A DNA stretch of 61,940 nt from Verrucomicrobiia bacterium (GTDB taxonomy: Bacteria; Verrucomicrobiota; Verrucomicrobiia; Limisphaerales; JAOAIM01): contig JAOAIM010000003.1 in assembly GCA_026414705.1 (NCBI GenBank), forward strand, positions 3,587-65,526. Direction: 5' to 3'. Under the pieces are notes generated by a model that was not told the DNA's origin, did not search any database, and was given only the letters and a program-made list of their open reading frames with translations. Position numbers and translations under genes: made by a program. Shown here piece by piece: positions 10,112-18,800 of the stretch. Within the stretch, counting starts at the first letter, position 1. Each line of letters starts with the position of its first letter.

Positions 10112-10390
10112 TCAGCCTGCGGTCGCCGCGAGTTTCCGGCGCACAAACGCCGCCAGTTTCGCCACCGAATCGAAGTTGTCCGGGATCACCTCGCTCTGCG
10201 CCACGGTGATGCCGTATTGCTTCTGCACAAACGCGACCAGTTCCACCACGCCCAGCGAATCAATGATCCCTTCGCGCAAAAACGAGGCATCATCCGCATA
10301 CGGGAAACCGTCGCTGCTGAAGAGCAGGTTCGAGGCAATGAACGCCCGAATGGGTTCTTCAATGTTCTGAATGTCGGTTTGGATCGTCAT
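10112..10390 (-). CDS. Stand-alone acyl carrier protein
   Basis: A 92-residue phosphopantetheine-binding protein. The attachment motif is GIIDSLGVVELVAFV with Ser45 as the predicted 4'-phosphopantetheine site, and the C-terminal helix (DNFDSVAKLAAFVRRKL) is typical. It sits 6 bp after the NAD-synthase-like gene and 11 bp before fdtA. No fatty-acid synthase genes are nearby, so this is unlikely to be the housekeeping AcpP. It more likely carries an acyl group activated by the AMP ligase at 13.4-15.0 kb and passes it to an amino sugar via an acyltransferase. The N-terminus (FIASNLLFSSDGFPYADD) resembles ACPs of sugar-acylation clusters. Confidence 0.88.
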   Translation of the reverse strand: MTIQTDIQNIEEPIRAFIASNLLFSSDGFPYADDASFLREGIIDSLGVVELVAFVQKQYGITVAQSEVIPDNFDSVAKLAAFVRRKLAATAG

Positions 10391-10396
10391 AAATTC

Positions 10397-11434
10397 TCAG
10401 GACGGCAGGGCCGCCGGCACGCGCAACTCGGCCGCGACCGGGCCGGCGCGGCCTGTTGGCGGCGGGCTGAGCATCAAGGCCGGCGTGCGCAAATATTCGG
10501 TCGTGCGCTGTTTGCGCGCGATGTCGTCATAAACGTGCTGCACCTGGGCTTCGGTGAGGCCCATCACGCGCGCAGCCTCGGCCGCCGGCACGCCCGTTTC
10601 CATCGCGTGCCAGAGCAGGTCCAGCGTGGCAAACGGCAACCGAAAGAAAAATTCCTGCTGGTCCTGTGGCGCGCTGTAAGTGTCGGTCGTGGGTGTGCGG
10701 CGGCGAATCGCCTCCGGCACGTTGAGAAACGCCGCCAGTTGATAAATCTGCGTCTTGAACAAATGGGCGATCGGCTGCACATCCGCCCCGCCGTCGCCGT
10801 GTTTGACGAAGAACCCCAGCGCATGCTCGTTTTTGTTGGCCGTGCCGATGACGGCGAAGTTGCGCGCCTCGGCGTGGTAGTAGAGCGTGCTCATCCGCGT
10901 GCGCTGCTTGAAATTGGAGGCGGCGACAATCTCCAGAAACTCGCGCGGCGGCAGCGGGCGCGTTTCCTGGCGTCCGTCGGCGCGCACCACGGTGACCGAA
11001 TAGACGTTGAGCGTGCCGCTCTCCAACAGACCGGGCGGCAGCACCAGTTTGGCCCGGTCGCCGCGCGCCGGATCGTAATCCGGGACCACGCGCCGGATGG
11101 CATCGTCCCGCCGCCGGTAACACTCAAAGCCCTTGAGCGCGGGCGTGATGTTCTCCAGCAGCGGCTCGACACCGAACTGCGCAGCGAGTTCGCGCGCAAG
11201 CGTTTCGCTGATCGGATCGGAGTCCTGGTCGGGCATCATGATCGCCACGACCCGTTGCGACCCGAAGGCGCGCACCGCCAGCGCGAACACAACTGCCGAA
11301 TCCACGCCGCCGCTGATGCCCACCACCGCGCCGTGGCGCTTGAAGGTTTGCCGCACCGTTTGCTGAAGAAAGCGCACGATGCGGTCGGTTTCCTGCGCCG
11401 GGTCGAGTTTCAATGCGTCGGGGTGAAAGTTCAT
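10397..11434 (-). CDS. NH3-dependent NAD synthase-like amide ligase (NadE family)
   Basis: PP-loop ATP pyrophosphatase of 345 residues, lacking a nitrilase/glutaminase domain and so of the ammonia-dependent type. The P-loop is GISGGVDSAVVFALAV (about residues 39-54), and the C-terminal NadE block IGTANKNEHALGFFVKHGDG followed by PIAHLFKTQIYQLAAF is well preserved. It is about 70 residues longer than E. coli NadE, with an insertion at about residues 110-170 (YRRRDDAIRRVVPDYDPARG). It starts 4 bp after an AsnB-like amidotransferase and ends 6 bp before an ACP gene. That position suggests AMP-activated amidation in glycan biosynthesis rather than housekeeping NAD synthesis, possibly using ammonia from the neighbour's glutaminase domain. 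Housekeeping NadE cannot be excluded. Confidence 0.78.
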   Translation of the reverse strand: MNFHPDALKLDPAQETDRIVRFLQQTVRQTFKRHGAVVGISGGVDSAVVFALAVRAFGSQRVVAIMMPDQDSDPISETLARELAAQFGVEPLLENITPALKGFECYRRRDDAIRRVVPDYDPARGDRAKLVLPPGLLESGTLNVYSVTVVRADGRQETRPLPPREFLEIVAASNFKQRTRMSTLYYHAEARNFAVIGTANKNEHALGFFVKHGDGGADVQPIAHLFKTQIYQLAAFLNVPEAIRRRTPTTDTYSAPQDQQEFFFRLPFATLDLLWHAMETGVPAAEAARVMGLTEAQVQHVYDDIARKQRTTEYLRTPALMLSPPPTGRAGPVAAELRVPAALPS

Positions 11435-11438
11435 GGAG

Positions 11439-13442
11439 TCAGGCGTGAACGGGTTGAAGACAGCAGCGGCGCAACCGGTCGCGTCCGCCCAGCGGTTGCG
11501 GGCGGCGATGTTGTTTCACAAACAGGTGATGCACCAGTTGCGTGGACAAAATCCCGGCCAGCGCCATGTCATCGGTCTCGCCCACCGGCGCGCCGGATTC
11601 GATCTTCGTCACCAGTTGCGTCACCGCCGCCGGGCGGAACAGGCCGGTCTGGCGCAACGCATCGGGCGCGAGCAGCTCGCGCACGTAATCGGGCGTGGCG
11701 TCGTTGAAGAAACTCCGGTGAATCGGGGCGCGATACGGGCGCTTGGGCCGGCGCCGGATGAGGTCCGGCAACCACGGTTGCGCGGCCTGTTTGAGCAGCC
11801 ATTTCTCCGTCAGCCCGCGCAGTTTCAGGCGCGGGTCCAGCCGGTTGCAAAACTCCACCACGCGCACGTCCAGGAACGGAAACCGGCCCTCGATCGAGTG
11901 TGCCATCGCCACGCGGTCGCCCTGCGAGGAAAGCAGGTATTGCGACAGGAACACGGCGATTTCCAGAAACTGCGCCTGCGCCAGTGGCGTCCAGCGCCCG
12001 AATTCCGGCGGCAGCAGCGCCGCCACGCGCGCGTCGCATTGCCCGGCGTTCACCAGGAGCGCCGACGGTTCGAAAAACCGCCACGTCCGACTGTTGTTGC
12101 GCCAGCGCACCGCGTGCGAATACAGCGGCGAGGCGACGTCGGCGACGCCGTTGCCGAAAAACGCGCTCAAATAGGCGGCATTGTTTTGCCCCAGCGCGGG
12201 GATGTCGGGATACAGCCGCTTGAACAGCAACGGGCGCAACGCCGAATCCGGTTGCGCCGCCCAGAAGCGCCGCACCTTGGCCTCCTTGAAAATGTCGTAG
12301 CCCGCCAGAAACTCATCCGCGCCCTCACCCGTGAGCACGACCTTGAAGCCGGACTCGCGCACGAGTTTCGAGAGCAAAAACATCGGCGCGGGCGAGGTGC
12401 GCATGATCGGCGTCTCGGTGTGCCAGATCACTTCGGGGAACACCCGGCCAATGTCGGCGTGCGTGGCGCACACGACGTGGTGTTCCGTGCCCAGGTGCGC
12501 GGCCATCTCGCGCTGGAACGCGCTCTCGTCAAACTGCTGGTCGGTGAACGCAATCGAAAACGTCACCAGCCGATTGGTGGCGTAACGGCGCACGACCGAC
12601 GCAATCGTCGAGGAATCCAACCCGCCGCTCAAATACGCGCCCACCGGCACGTCGGCCCGAAGCCGAATGCGGCAGGCGTCAATCAACAACTCCCGGAACT
12701 CCTCGATCCGCGCCCGAACTTCAGCATCACGGAGCGCGGGCGCACGCCCCACGGGCGCTTCCGGAAACCGATTCGCCCAGAAGCGGGTCACGCGTATCCC
12801 GCGCGCGTCCGCCTCCAAATAGTGGCCCGCCGGTAACTCCACAATGTCCCGGAACACCGTGCGCGGCGGCAGCGGCGCCCAAAACCGGAAGATTTCGGCG
12901 ACCACGACCGGATCCAGTTCCGCCCGCACGTTCGGATGGCAAAGCAGCGATTTGATCTCGGAGGCAAAGATCAGTTCGCCGTCCGGCGTTTCCGTATAAA
13001 ACAGCGGCCGCACGCCGAGTCGGTCGCGCGCGAGAAACAGCGCGCGGCGTCGCCGATCCCAGATGGCGACGGCGAACTGGCCATTGAGCCGGTGCAAACA
13101 ATCCGGCCCGAATTCCTCGAACAGATGCAGAATCACCTCTGTGTCGGAGGCGGTGCGGAAGCGGTGGCCGCGCGCTTCCAGTTCGGGACGCAGTTCGACG
13201 TAGTTGAAGATTTCGCCGTTGAAGACGATCCAGAGCGATTCGTCCTCGTTGGCGATGGGCTGGCTGCCGCCACTCAGGTCAATGATACTCAGGCGCGCGT
13301 TGCCCAGGCCGACTTCGCCATCGAGCAGCAGGCCGAATTCGTCCGGGCCGCGATGGCGCAGCAGGGCGAGCATCTGGCGCAGGTCGCTCTCAGCGACCGG
13401 GCGCGGATGCAGTCGGTTGAAAATGCCGGCGATGCCGCACAT
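11439..13442 (-). CDS. Asparagine-synthase-like glutamine amidotransferase (third copy)
   Basis: Glutamine-hydrolysing AsnB family, 667 residues. The start is the ATG at 13442, which overlaps the AMP-ligase stop (TGATG) and yields the obligatory N-terminal nucleophile, MCGIAGIF with Cys2. Glutaminase motifs ALLRHRGPDEFG and FNGEIFNYVELR follow. The synthetase half has the PP-loop YLSGGLDSSTIASV (about residue 260) and LTGEGADEFLAGYDIF. In glycan loci such proteins are thought to amidate uronic acids or other acyl groups rather than make asparagine. It is tightly coupled to the AMP ligase upstream and the NadE-like gene downstream. It belongs to the same family as, but is clearly different in sequence from, the two copies at 41.9-46.8 kb. 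Confidence 0.85.
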   Translation of the reverse strand: MCGIAGIFNRLHPRPVAESDLRQMLALLRHRGPDEFGLLLDGEVGLGNARLSIIDLSGGSQPIANEDESLWIVFNGEIFNYVELRPELEARGHRFRTASDTEVILHLFEEFGPDCLHRLNGQFAVAIWDRRRRALFLARDRLGVRPLFYTETPDGELIFASEIKSLLCHPNVRAELDPVVVAEIFRFWAPLPPRTVFRDIVELPAGHYLEADARGIRVTRFWANRFPEAPVGRAPALRDAEVRARIEEFRELLIDACRIRLRADVPVGAYLSGGLDSSTIASVVRRYATNRLVTFSIAFTDQQFDESAFQREMAAHLGTEHHVVCATHADIGRVFPEVIWHTETPIMRTSPAPMFLLSKLVRESGFKVVLTGEGADEFLAGYDIFKEAKVRRFWAAQPDSALRPLLFKRLYPDIPALGQNNAAYLSAFFGNGVADVASPLYSHAVRWRNNSRTWRFFEPSALLVNAGQCDARVAALLPPEFGRWTPLAQAQFLEIAVFLSQYLLSSQGDRVAMAHSIEGRFPFLDVRVVEFCNRLDPRLKLRGLTEKWLLKQAAQPWLPDLIRRRPKRPYRAPIHRSFFNDATPDYVRELLAPDALRQTGLFRPAAVTQLVTKIESGAPVGETDDMALAGILSTQLVHHLFVKQHRRPQPLGGRDRLRRCCLQPVHA

Positions 13443-14983
13443 CAGACCAGTTCCTCCTTGCGCACCTTGCCCGAGGGGGACTTGGGCAACGAGTCCCGGA
13501 ACTCCACCCACTTGGGCAACATGAAGTCCTCCAGGTGCGCCCGACAATGAGCCAGCACGCGCGACTCGGTCAGGTCGGGCCGCGCGCGCACAATCACCGC
13601 TTTGATCGCCTGGCCGAGCACCGGATCGGGCACGCCCACCACGGCCGCTTCCACCACCCCGTCGAGCGCGTGCAAAACGTTCTCGACCTCCCTGGGCGCG
13701 ACCTTTTCGCCCCGGCTCTTGATGATGTCGTCCTTGCGCCCGACGAAATACATGAAGCCGTCCTCGTCCATCTTGAACAGGTCGCCGGTGTAACAAAGGC
13801 GCTCGCCGGGAATCGGGCCGGGCCGGAATCGGGCCGCTGTCGCTTCAGGCGCTTCCCAGTAACCGCGCATGACGTGCCGCCCGCGCACGACCAGCTCGCC
13901 CACCTGGTTGGGCCCGAGCCGACGCCCCTGCTCGTCCTCGATCCACACCTCTGTGCCGGGAATGGCGATGCCGACCGAACCGGGTTTGCGGTCGAGCCAT
14001 TCGGGCGGCAGATAAAGGGTGCGCTTGGTTTCGGTCAGGCCATACATCGAGAAGATCGTGACGCCGGGGAATTTTTTCCGCAGTTCGGCGATGTGGCTGG
14101 GGGGCAGCGCGGCGGCGGTGTTGGTGATGTAACGGAGGCTGCGCAGATCGTAGGGCGACAAATCCATCTGCAGCAGCATGGCAAAAAGCGTGGGCACGCC
14201 GGGCAACCCTGTGACGCGCTCGCGCGCCATCGTTTGCAGAACCGCCGCCGGATAGGCGAACGAGTTTTCCAGCACCAGCGTGCCGCCAAAGCGGAAGGTC
14301 ATCAGCAGTTGATACAGCCCGTAATCGAAGGAGAGCGGCAGGACGTTGATGACGATGTCGTCCTCGCGATTGCGCAGGTATTGGATGATCGAGCCGGAGG
14401 CGAAGACGACGTTGCTGTGGTCGGACATCACGCCCTTGGGATCGCCCGTGGTGCCGGAGGTGTAGATGAGGCAGGCCAGGTCCAGGTCAATGTTGCATCG
14501 AGGCGGGCGCTCCTCCGAACCGGACGCGAGCACGGTTTCAAGTCGTTCCAGCCGCCCGTTGTCCAAGAAATCCGCTCGCGCGCCGCCGCAGCAGATCACC
14601 GAGCGGAGCGACGGCACCTCCTTGAGCAGGCGTTCGGCGAAACCGCCGCCGAGGGCGCGTTCGTCGGTGAGCAACGCCGTGGCGCGGCAGTTGTTGAGCA
14701 CGTAGAGCAACTTCTCCGCCTTGGTGGTGCGGTTGATGACCACGAACACACCGCCAGCCTTGAGCGCGGCGAAGATGCCGAGCACCGCCTCGACGGTGTT
14801 GTTGAGATAAAGCGCCACACGGTCGCCGCGCTGGACGCCGCGCGCGCGCAGCCCGTGCGCCAAACGGTTCGCCGCCGCTTCAATCTGCGCGTAGGTGAGT
14901 CGCCGTTCGCCGCAGATCAACGCGACCTTGTCCGGTCGCCGGTCGGCGCTCTGTTCCAGAAAATCCTGAACCAACATGCTCAT
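13442..14983 (-). CDS. AMP-dependent acyl/amino-acid ligase (ANL superfamily) loading the cluster ACP
   Basis: Adenylate-forming enzyme of 513 residues, with a complete set of core motifs: YTSGTTGDPKGV (A3), SMYGLTETKR (A5), CYTGDLFKMDEDGF (A7), GRKDDIIKSRGEKVAPREVE (A8) and PKSPSGKVRKEEL, whose Lys is the adenylation lysine (A10). It has no fused carrier domain; a separate ACP lies 3 kb downstream. The start chosen is the ATG at 14983 (MSMLVQDFLEQSADRRPDK); upstream extension adds an Arg-rich stretch that looks non-coding. The gene overlaps the third AsnB by one base. I infer activation of a small acyl or amino acid for attachment to an amino sugar; the substrate is unknown. Confidence 0.85.
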   Translation of the reverse strand: MSMLVQDFLEQSADRRPDKVALICGERRLTYAQIEAAANRLAHGLRARGVQRGDRVALYLNNTVEAVLGIFAALKAGGVFVVINRTTKAEKLLYVLNNCRATALLTDERALGGGFAERLLKEVPSLRSVICCGGARADFLDNGRLERLETVLASGSEERPPRCNIDLDLACLIYTSGTTGDPKGVMSDHSNVVFASGSIIQYLRNREDDIVINVLPLSFDYGLYQLLMTFRFGGTLVLENSFAYPAAVLQTMARERVTGLPGVPTLFAMLLQMDLSPYDLRSLRYITNTAAALPPSHIAELRKKFPGVTIFSMYGLTETKRTLYLPPEWLDRKPGSVGIAIPGTEVWIEDEQGRRLGPNQVGELVVRGRHVMRGYWEAPEATAARFRPGPIPGERLCYTGDLFKMDEDGFMYFVGRKDDIIKSRGEKVAPREVENVLHALDGVVEAAVVGVPDPVLGQAIKAVIVRARPDLTESRVLAHCRAHLEDFMLPKWVEFRDSLPKSPSGKVRKEELV

Positions 14984-15029
14984 AGGAAACGACCTGCCAG
15001 CGCCCCGGGGAACGACTGCGCGCGAACGC

Positions 15030-15848
15030 TCAGACGCATTCGGCCAGAGAGGCAGCGGGTGGTCCCGCACAAAAAACCGTTCGTGGGCGCACGCGCACCG
15101 GGCCAAGACCCAAACCCAGGATCAGGCCTGACAGCAGCAGCGCGGTTGTTCCAACTCCCCACGCAGCCGTGCGAGCCGGGCCGGGCCTGTCCGCCGAGGG
15201 TGGTCGGGGCTTTTCCTCGGGGCCGTAAATCTCGGCCGGCCGCTGCTCCGGGTGGATGCGCAATTGTTCCTGTTCCCATTCGCGCACGAGGCGCTCGGCG
15301 ACCTGCGCCATCGGCACGAGCACCTCGCGCGTGCGAAACCACGTTTCAGCGCGCAGCACACAATGCACGATGTCCACCGGCTCGCCATTGATGACCCGCC
15401 CGTGCGGTTCGATCCGAAAATTTTCAAAGCCGACCTTCCGGTTGAGCGAGATCATGGCGCGATTGGAGACGATGGTGGTGGCGCGGAGTTCGGCCAGCCC
15501 CAGTTGCTTGAAGGCGAAGTCCAGAATCAACACGTAGCTGGGGATGGCGGCCTGAACACCGGGCCGGATGACCCAGCGACCGACCTCCGCCGAGTTGCCC
15601 CGGATGTCATAGACGCCCTGCGTGCCGACCGGAATCCCACGCTCGGTTTCGATGATGAAGTAATAGTCGCCGCCGCGTTCAAAATACCCCTGCATCCAGG
15701 CCAACTGCCCGGCGATGTCGGGCGTGGTGTCGCCGATGCGTCCCCTGGCGTGATCGAGCCCGCGCAGCCACACGATGAACGCCGCGTCCTGCGCGCGGGC
15801 CGGTCGCAACCTCACGCCGAAGCCTTCGAGTTGAACCGAATGTTGCAT
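15030..15848 (-). CDS. GNAT-family N-acyltransferase with C-terminal membrane segment
   Basis: A 272-residue protein from the ATG at 15848 (MQHSVQLEGFGVRLRPARAQ). Residues 1 to about 165 form a RimJ/RimL-like GNAT fold: ETERGIPVGTQGVYDIRG, GRWVIRPGVQAAIPSYVLIL and ATTIVSNRAMISLNRKVGFE are family strand/loop patterns. FdtC- and WbpD-step acetylations in other loci are often done by hexapeptide enzymes, but GNAT enzymes also act on 4-amino sugars (WecD, PseH). The unusual C-terminus has a charged linker and then a hydrophobic stretch (TTALLLSGLILGLGLGP), likely a membrane anchor. It lies 46 bp before the acyl ligase, so it is the best candidate acyltransferase of the ACP cassette. Confidence 0.75.
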   Translation of the reverse strand: MQHSVQLEGFGVRLRPARAQDAAFIVWLRGLDHARGRIGDTTPDIAGQLAWMQGYFERGGDYYFIIETERGIPVGTQGVYDIRGNSAEVGRWVIRPGVQAAIPSYVLILDFAFKQLGLAELRATTIVSNRAMISLNRKVGFENFRIEPHGRVINGEPVDIVHCVLRAETWFRTREVLVPMAQVAERLVREWEQEQLRIHPEQRPAEIYGPEEKPRPPSADRPGPARTAAWGVGTTALLLSGLILGLGLGPVRVRPRTVFCAGPPAASLAECV

Positions 15849-15897
15849 GCCTCGTTCCCGTTCTCGGCGTCCCGTTCGTTGCCCCGGCACGGCGGCC

Positions 15898-18800
15898 TCA
15901 GGGCAGGAGCAGCACCCGGTAGAACCGGCGCGGGTCGCTGCCCACCGCGTTGGTCAGGCTGGCCGACGGCCCGGTCGCGGTCACGTCCGGGGCAATGTCC
16001 GTCCAGTTCGTGTCGCCCACGTTGGTGACGTATTGCACGCGATACGTGCGATTGCTGATCGCGTCCCACGTCAGGGTGACGATGCCGTTGGTGAAGCCGA
16101 TGAACGTGATCGGGAACGGCGTGGCGGCGGGCGAGATGACCAGCGTGTTGGTCGCCGACCCCTGATAGTTCAGTTCGACAATCGTGCCGACCACGGTGTA
16201 ACTGCCGACGTTCGTGGGCGCGTTCGGACTGCCGTCGTAGCTCAGCACCACGTTCAAGCCCGGCGGCACCGTGCTCGCGCTCGCGCTCTTGGCCGTCCCG
16301 TCATACACGTGGCTCAAATCGCTCAACACCACCACCGCGTTGCTCTTGGCAATCACCAGCACGTTGGTCGCGCTGCCCGCGTAGTTCGCCTCCACAATCG
16401 TGCCAATGACCTGATAGCTCCCGGCGTTGGTCGGCGCGTTCGGACTGCCGTCGTAGCTCAGCACCACGTTCAAGCCCGGCGGGACCGTGCTCGCGCTCGC
16501 GCTCTTGGCCGTCCCGTCATACACGTGGCTCAGATCGCTCAACACGACGACAGCGTTGGACTTGAGAATGGTGAGATTCGCGCCGATGAACGTGAGGGCG
16601 TAGTTGGTCGAGGCGCTCAACGTGCCCTGGAGGATGGGATACGTGCCCGCGTCTTCGCCCGGCACGCGCGTCAATGCGCCCGTGAGCGTGTCGCCGCCGA
16701 CCAGCGCGCCGCTGGTGATCTGCCAGGTCAGCGCCGGATCCGGATCGCCATAAACCTTCGTCTTCGCGTCGGCCGTCACGGTGAGCGCGGCCTGCGTCAC
16801 GGTCAGCGTGCCGAAGTTGGTAATGACGACGTAATTGGTGAGTTTGCCGTCCGGGTCCACCAGCGCGGGGATGATCGGATACGTTCCGATGGGACTGGTC
16901 GGCGTGGCCGGGGTCGAATACGTGGCCGTGATGTTGTCGCCCGGTTGCACGCCGGTCAGCGAGCCGCTCAACACGGGATTGGTCTGGCCATAAGCGCGCG
17001 AGACATTGTCCGGCGTCACGATCAACGCCGGGCCGACCACGATCTGGAAGCTGCCGGTTGTGCTCAGCGAGGTGAAGTCCACGGCGTCGGCGTTGTAATC
17101 GGTGACGCTCACAAGCACGGTGTTGGTCGAGGCGGCCTGGGCGAGCGTCGGCGTCCAGGAGATCACGCCGTTCGTGGAAACGGTCAGGCCCGAGGGTCCG
17201 GACACCAGCGCGAACGTGAGCGTGTTGGTTGGGATGTCGCTGTCGGTGGCGCTGGCCGTCGCGCTCCAGGCGGCCAGCGGCGGGATGGTGGGGCTGGCCG
17301 GGAGGCTCAACGCCGGGGCGGCGTTCACCTCGTTGACGATGACCATGAAGGTGTTCGTCGCGTAGAGCGGCGGGTCGGACAGGTCGTTGGCGATCGTCGT
17401 GATCCAGTTGGTGCTCGGCCCCTGGGCTTCGCTCGGCGTCCAGGTGATGACCCCCTCCGGGCTGATGGTCGCGCCCGCCGGCGGGTTGACCAGTTGATAG
17501 AAGACGGCGTTGGGCGGATTGGAGACGACGATGTCGAGCCGGATGAGGTCCAGGATCGGGAAGCCGGAGGGCGAGCCGCCCGCCCAGATGCACAGGCGCG
17601 CGTTGGTGAGGGAGTGGCTGACGGTGGCCACCGAAACCCAGTTGGTGCCGTCCAGCGAATACAAGCCGCTGATGTTGTTGTTCGTGAGGTTGCGATCCAA
17701 CCGCAGATGCAGGTTGGTCGCCACCACGCTCACGTTGCCGGAAGGCAGTGGCGCGCCGTTGACCTCGCGCACGACGCCGACGGCCTGACCGCCCTGGCCG
17801 GAGTTGTAGGTGTAGCCGACTTCGACGTAGTTGTCGTCGTCCTGGTAGAGTGCCAGGGCCACCTGCTGGTAGTTCTGCGTCGGGAAGAAGGACAGGTGCA
17901 GCCGCACGCTCAACCAGTTGGTGGACAGGCTGCGGAAGAGGCTGTTGCGCGTGTCGTTCAAATCCGCCCACAGGTCGCCCTCGTCCACCGGGATGCGGAT
18001 CATGCCCGGATGCGCGGTCTGGTCATAGGAGACCACGGCCCCGTTGGTGCGTTCGGTGTCGCGCGGCAGGCCGTTGATCGTGCGCCCGATGAAGCTCCAG
18101 CCGGCGGCCAGCAACGCCGCGCGGTCGGAATAGGCGAAGTTCAGGACGTTGGTGACGATCTGGCCGCCTGTATTCGTGCCGCCGGTCAGGATCGCCGTGT
18201 TGGTCACGACAAGAGTGGACAGTTCGTTGATGACGCGGTTGGTTTGCTCGGGCAACGTCAGGCCGCTGCCGGTCACGTGAACCAGGAACGTGTTGGTTGC
18301 GCTCAGACTCGTGGCGTTGATGGCCGGCGGGTTCGAGTCGGTCACAACCGTCGTGAAGGTGTAAACGCCCGGCACCTGCTCGGCGGAAGGCGTCCAGGTG
18401 ATGACGCCGTTGGTGCTGATGGCGGCGTTGGTCGGCGCGACCAGCAACGCGTAGGTGAGCGGGTTGGCCGGCACGTCGGTATCGCTGCCGGTGTTGATGA
18501 CGACCAGCGGCGTCTGCCCGGCCAGGTAGCGCGTCGGCTGGAACGGCAGCGTCGGCGGCTGGTTCACCTCCTGCACCGTCACGTTGAACGTGTTGCTGGC
18601 GCTCAGACTCGGCAGACCGTTGTCGGTGACGATGACCGTGACCGGATAGACGCCCGGCCCCTGGGCCTCAGTCGGCGTCCAGCTCAACACGCCGTTGGAA
18701 CTGATGGTCATTCCGGCGGGCGCGCCGGCGCCGAGGCTGAAGGTGAGGGCGTTGGATTCAGGATCGGTTGCCGTGTTGGTGATGACGAGCGTCTGACCTT

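Noticed and set aside
13443-13796. N-terminal extension of the third AsnB to 13796
   Set aside because: It would hide the required N-terminal Cys2. The ATG at 13442 overlaps the previous stop and gives MCGIAG.
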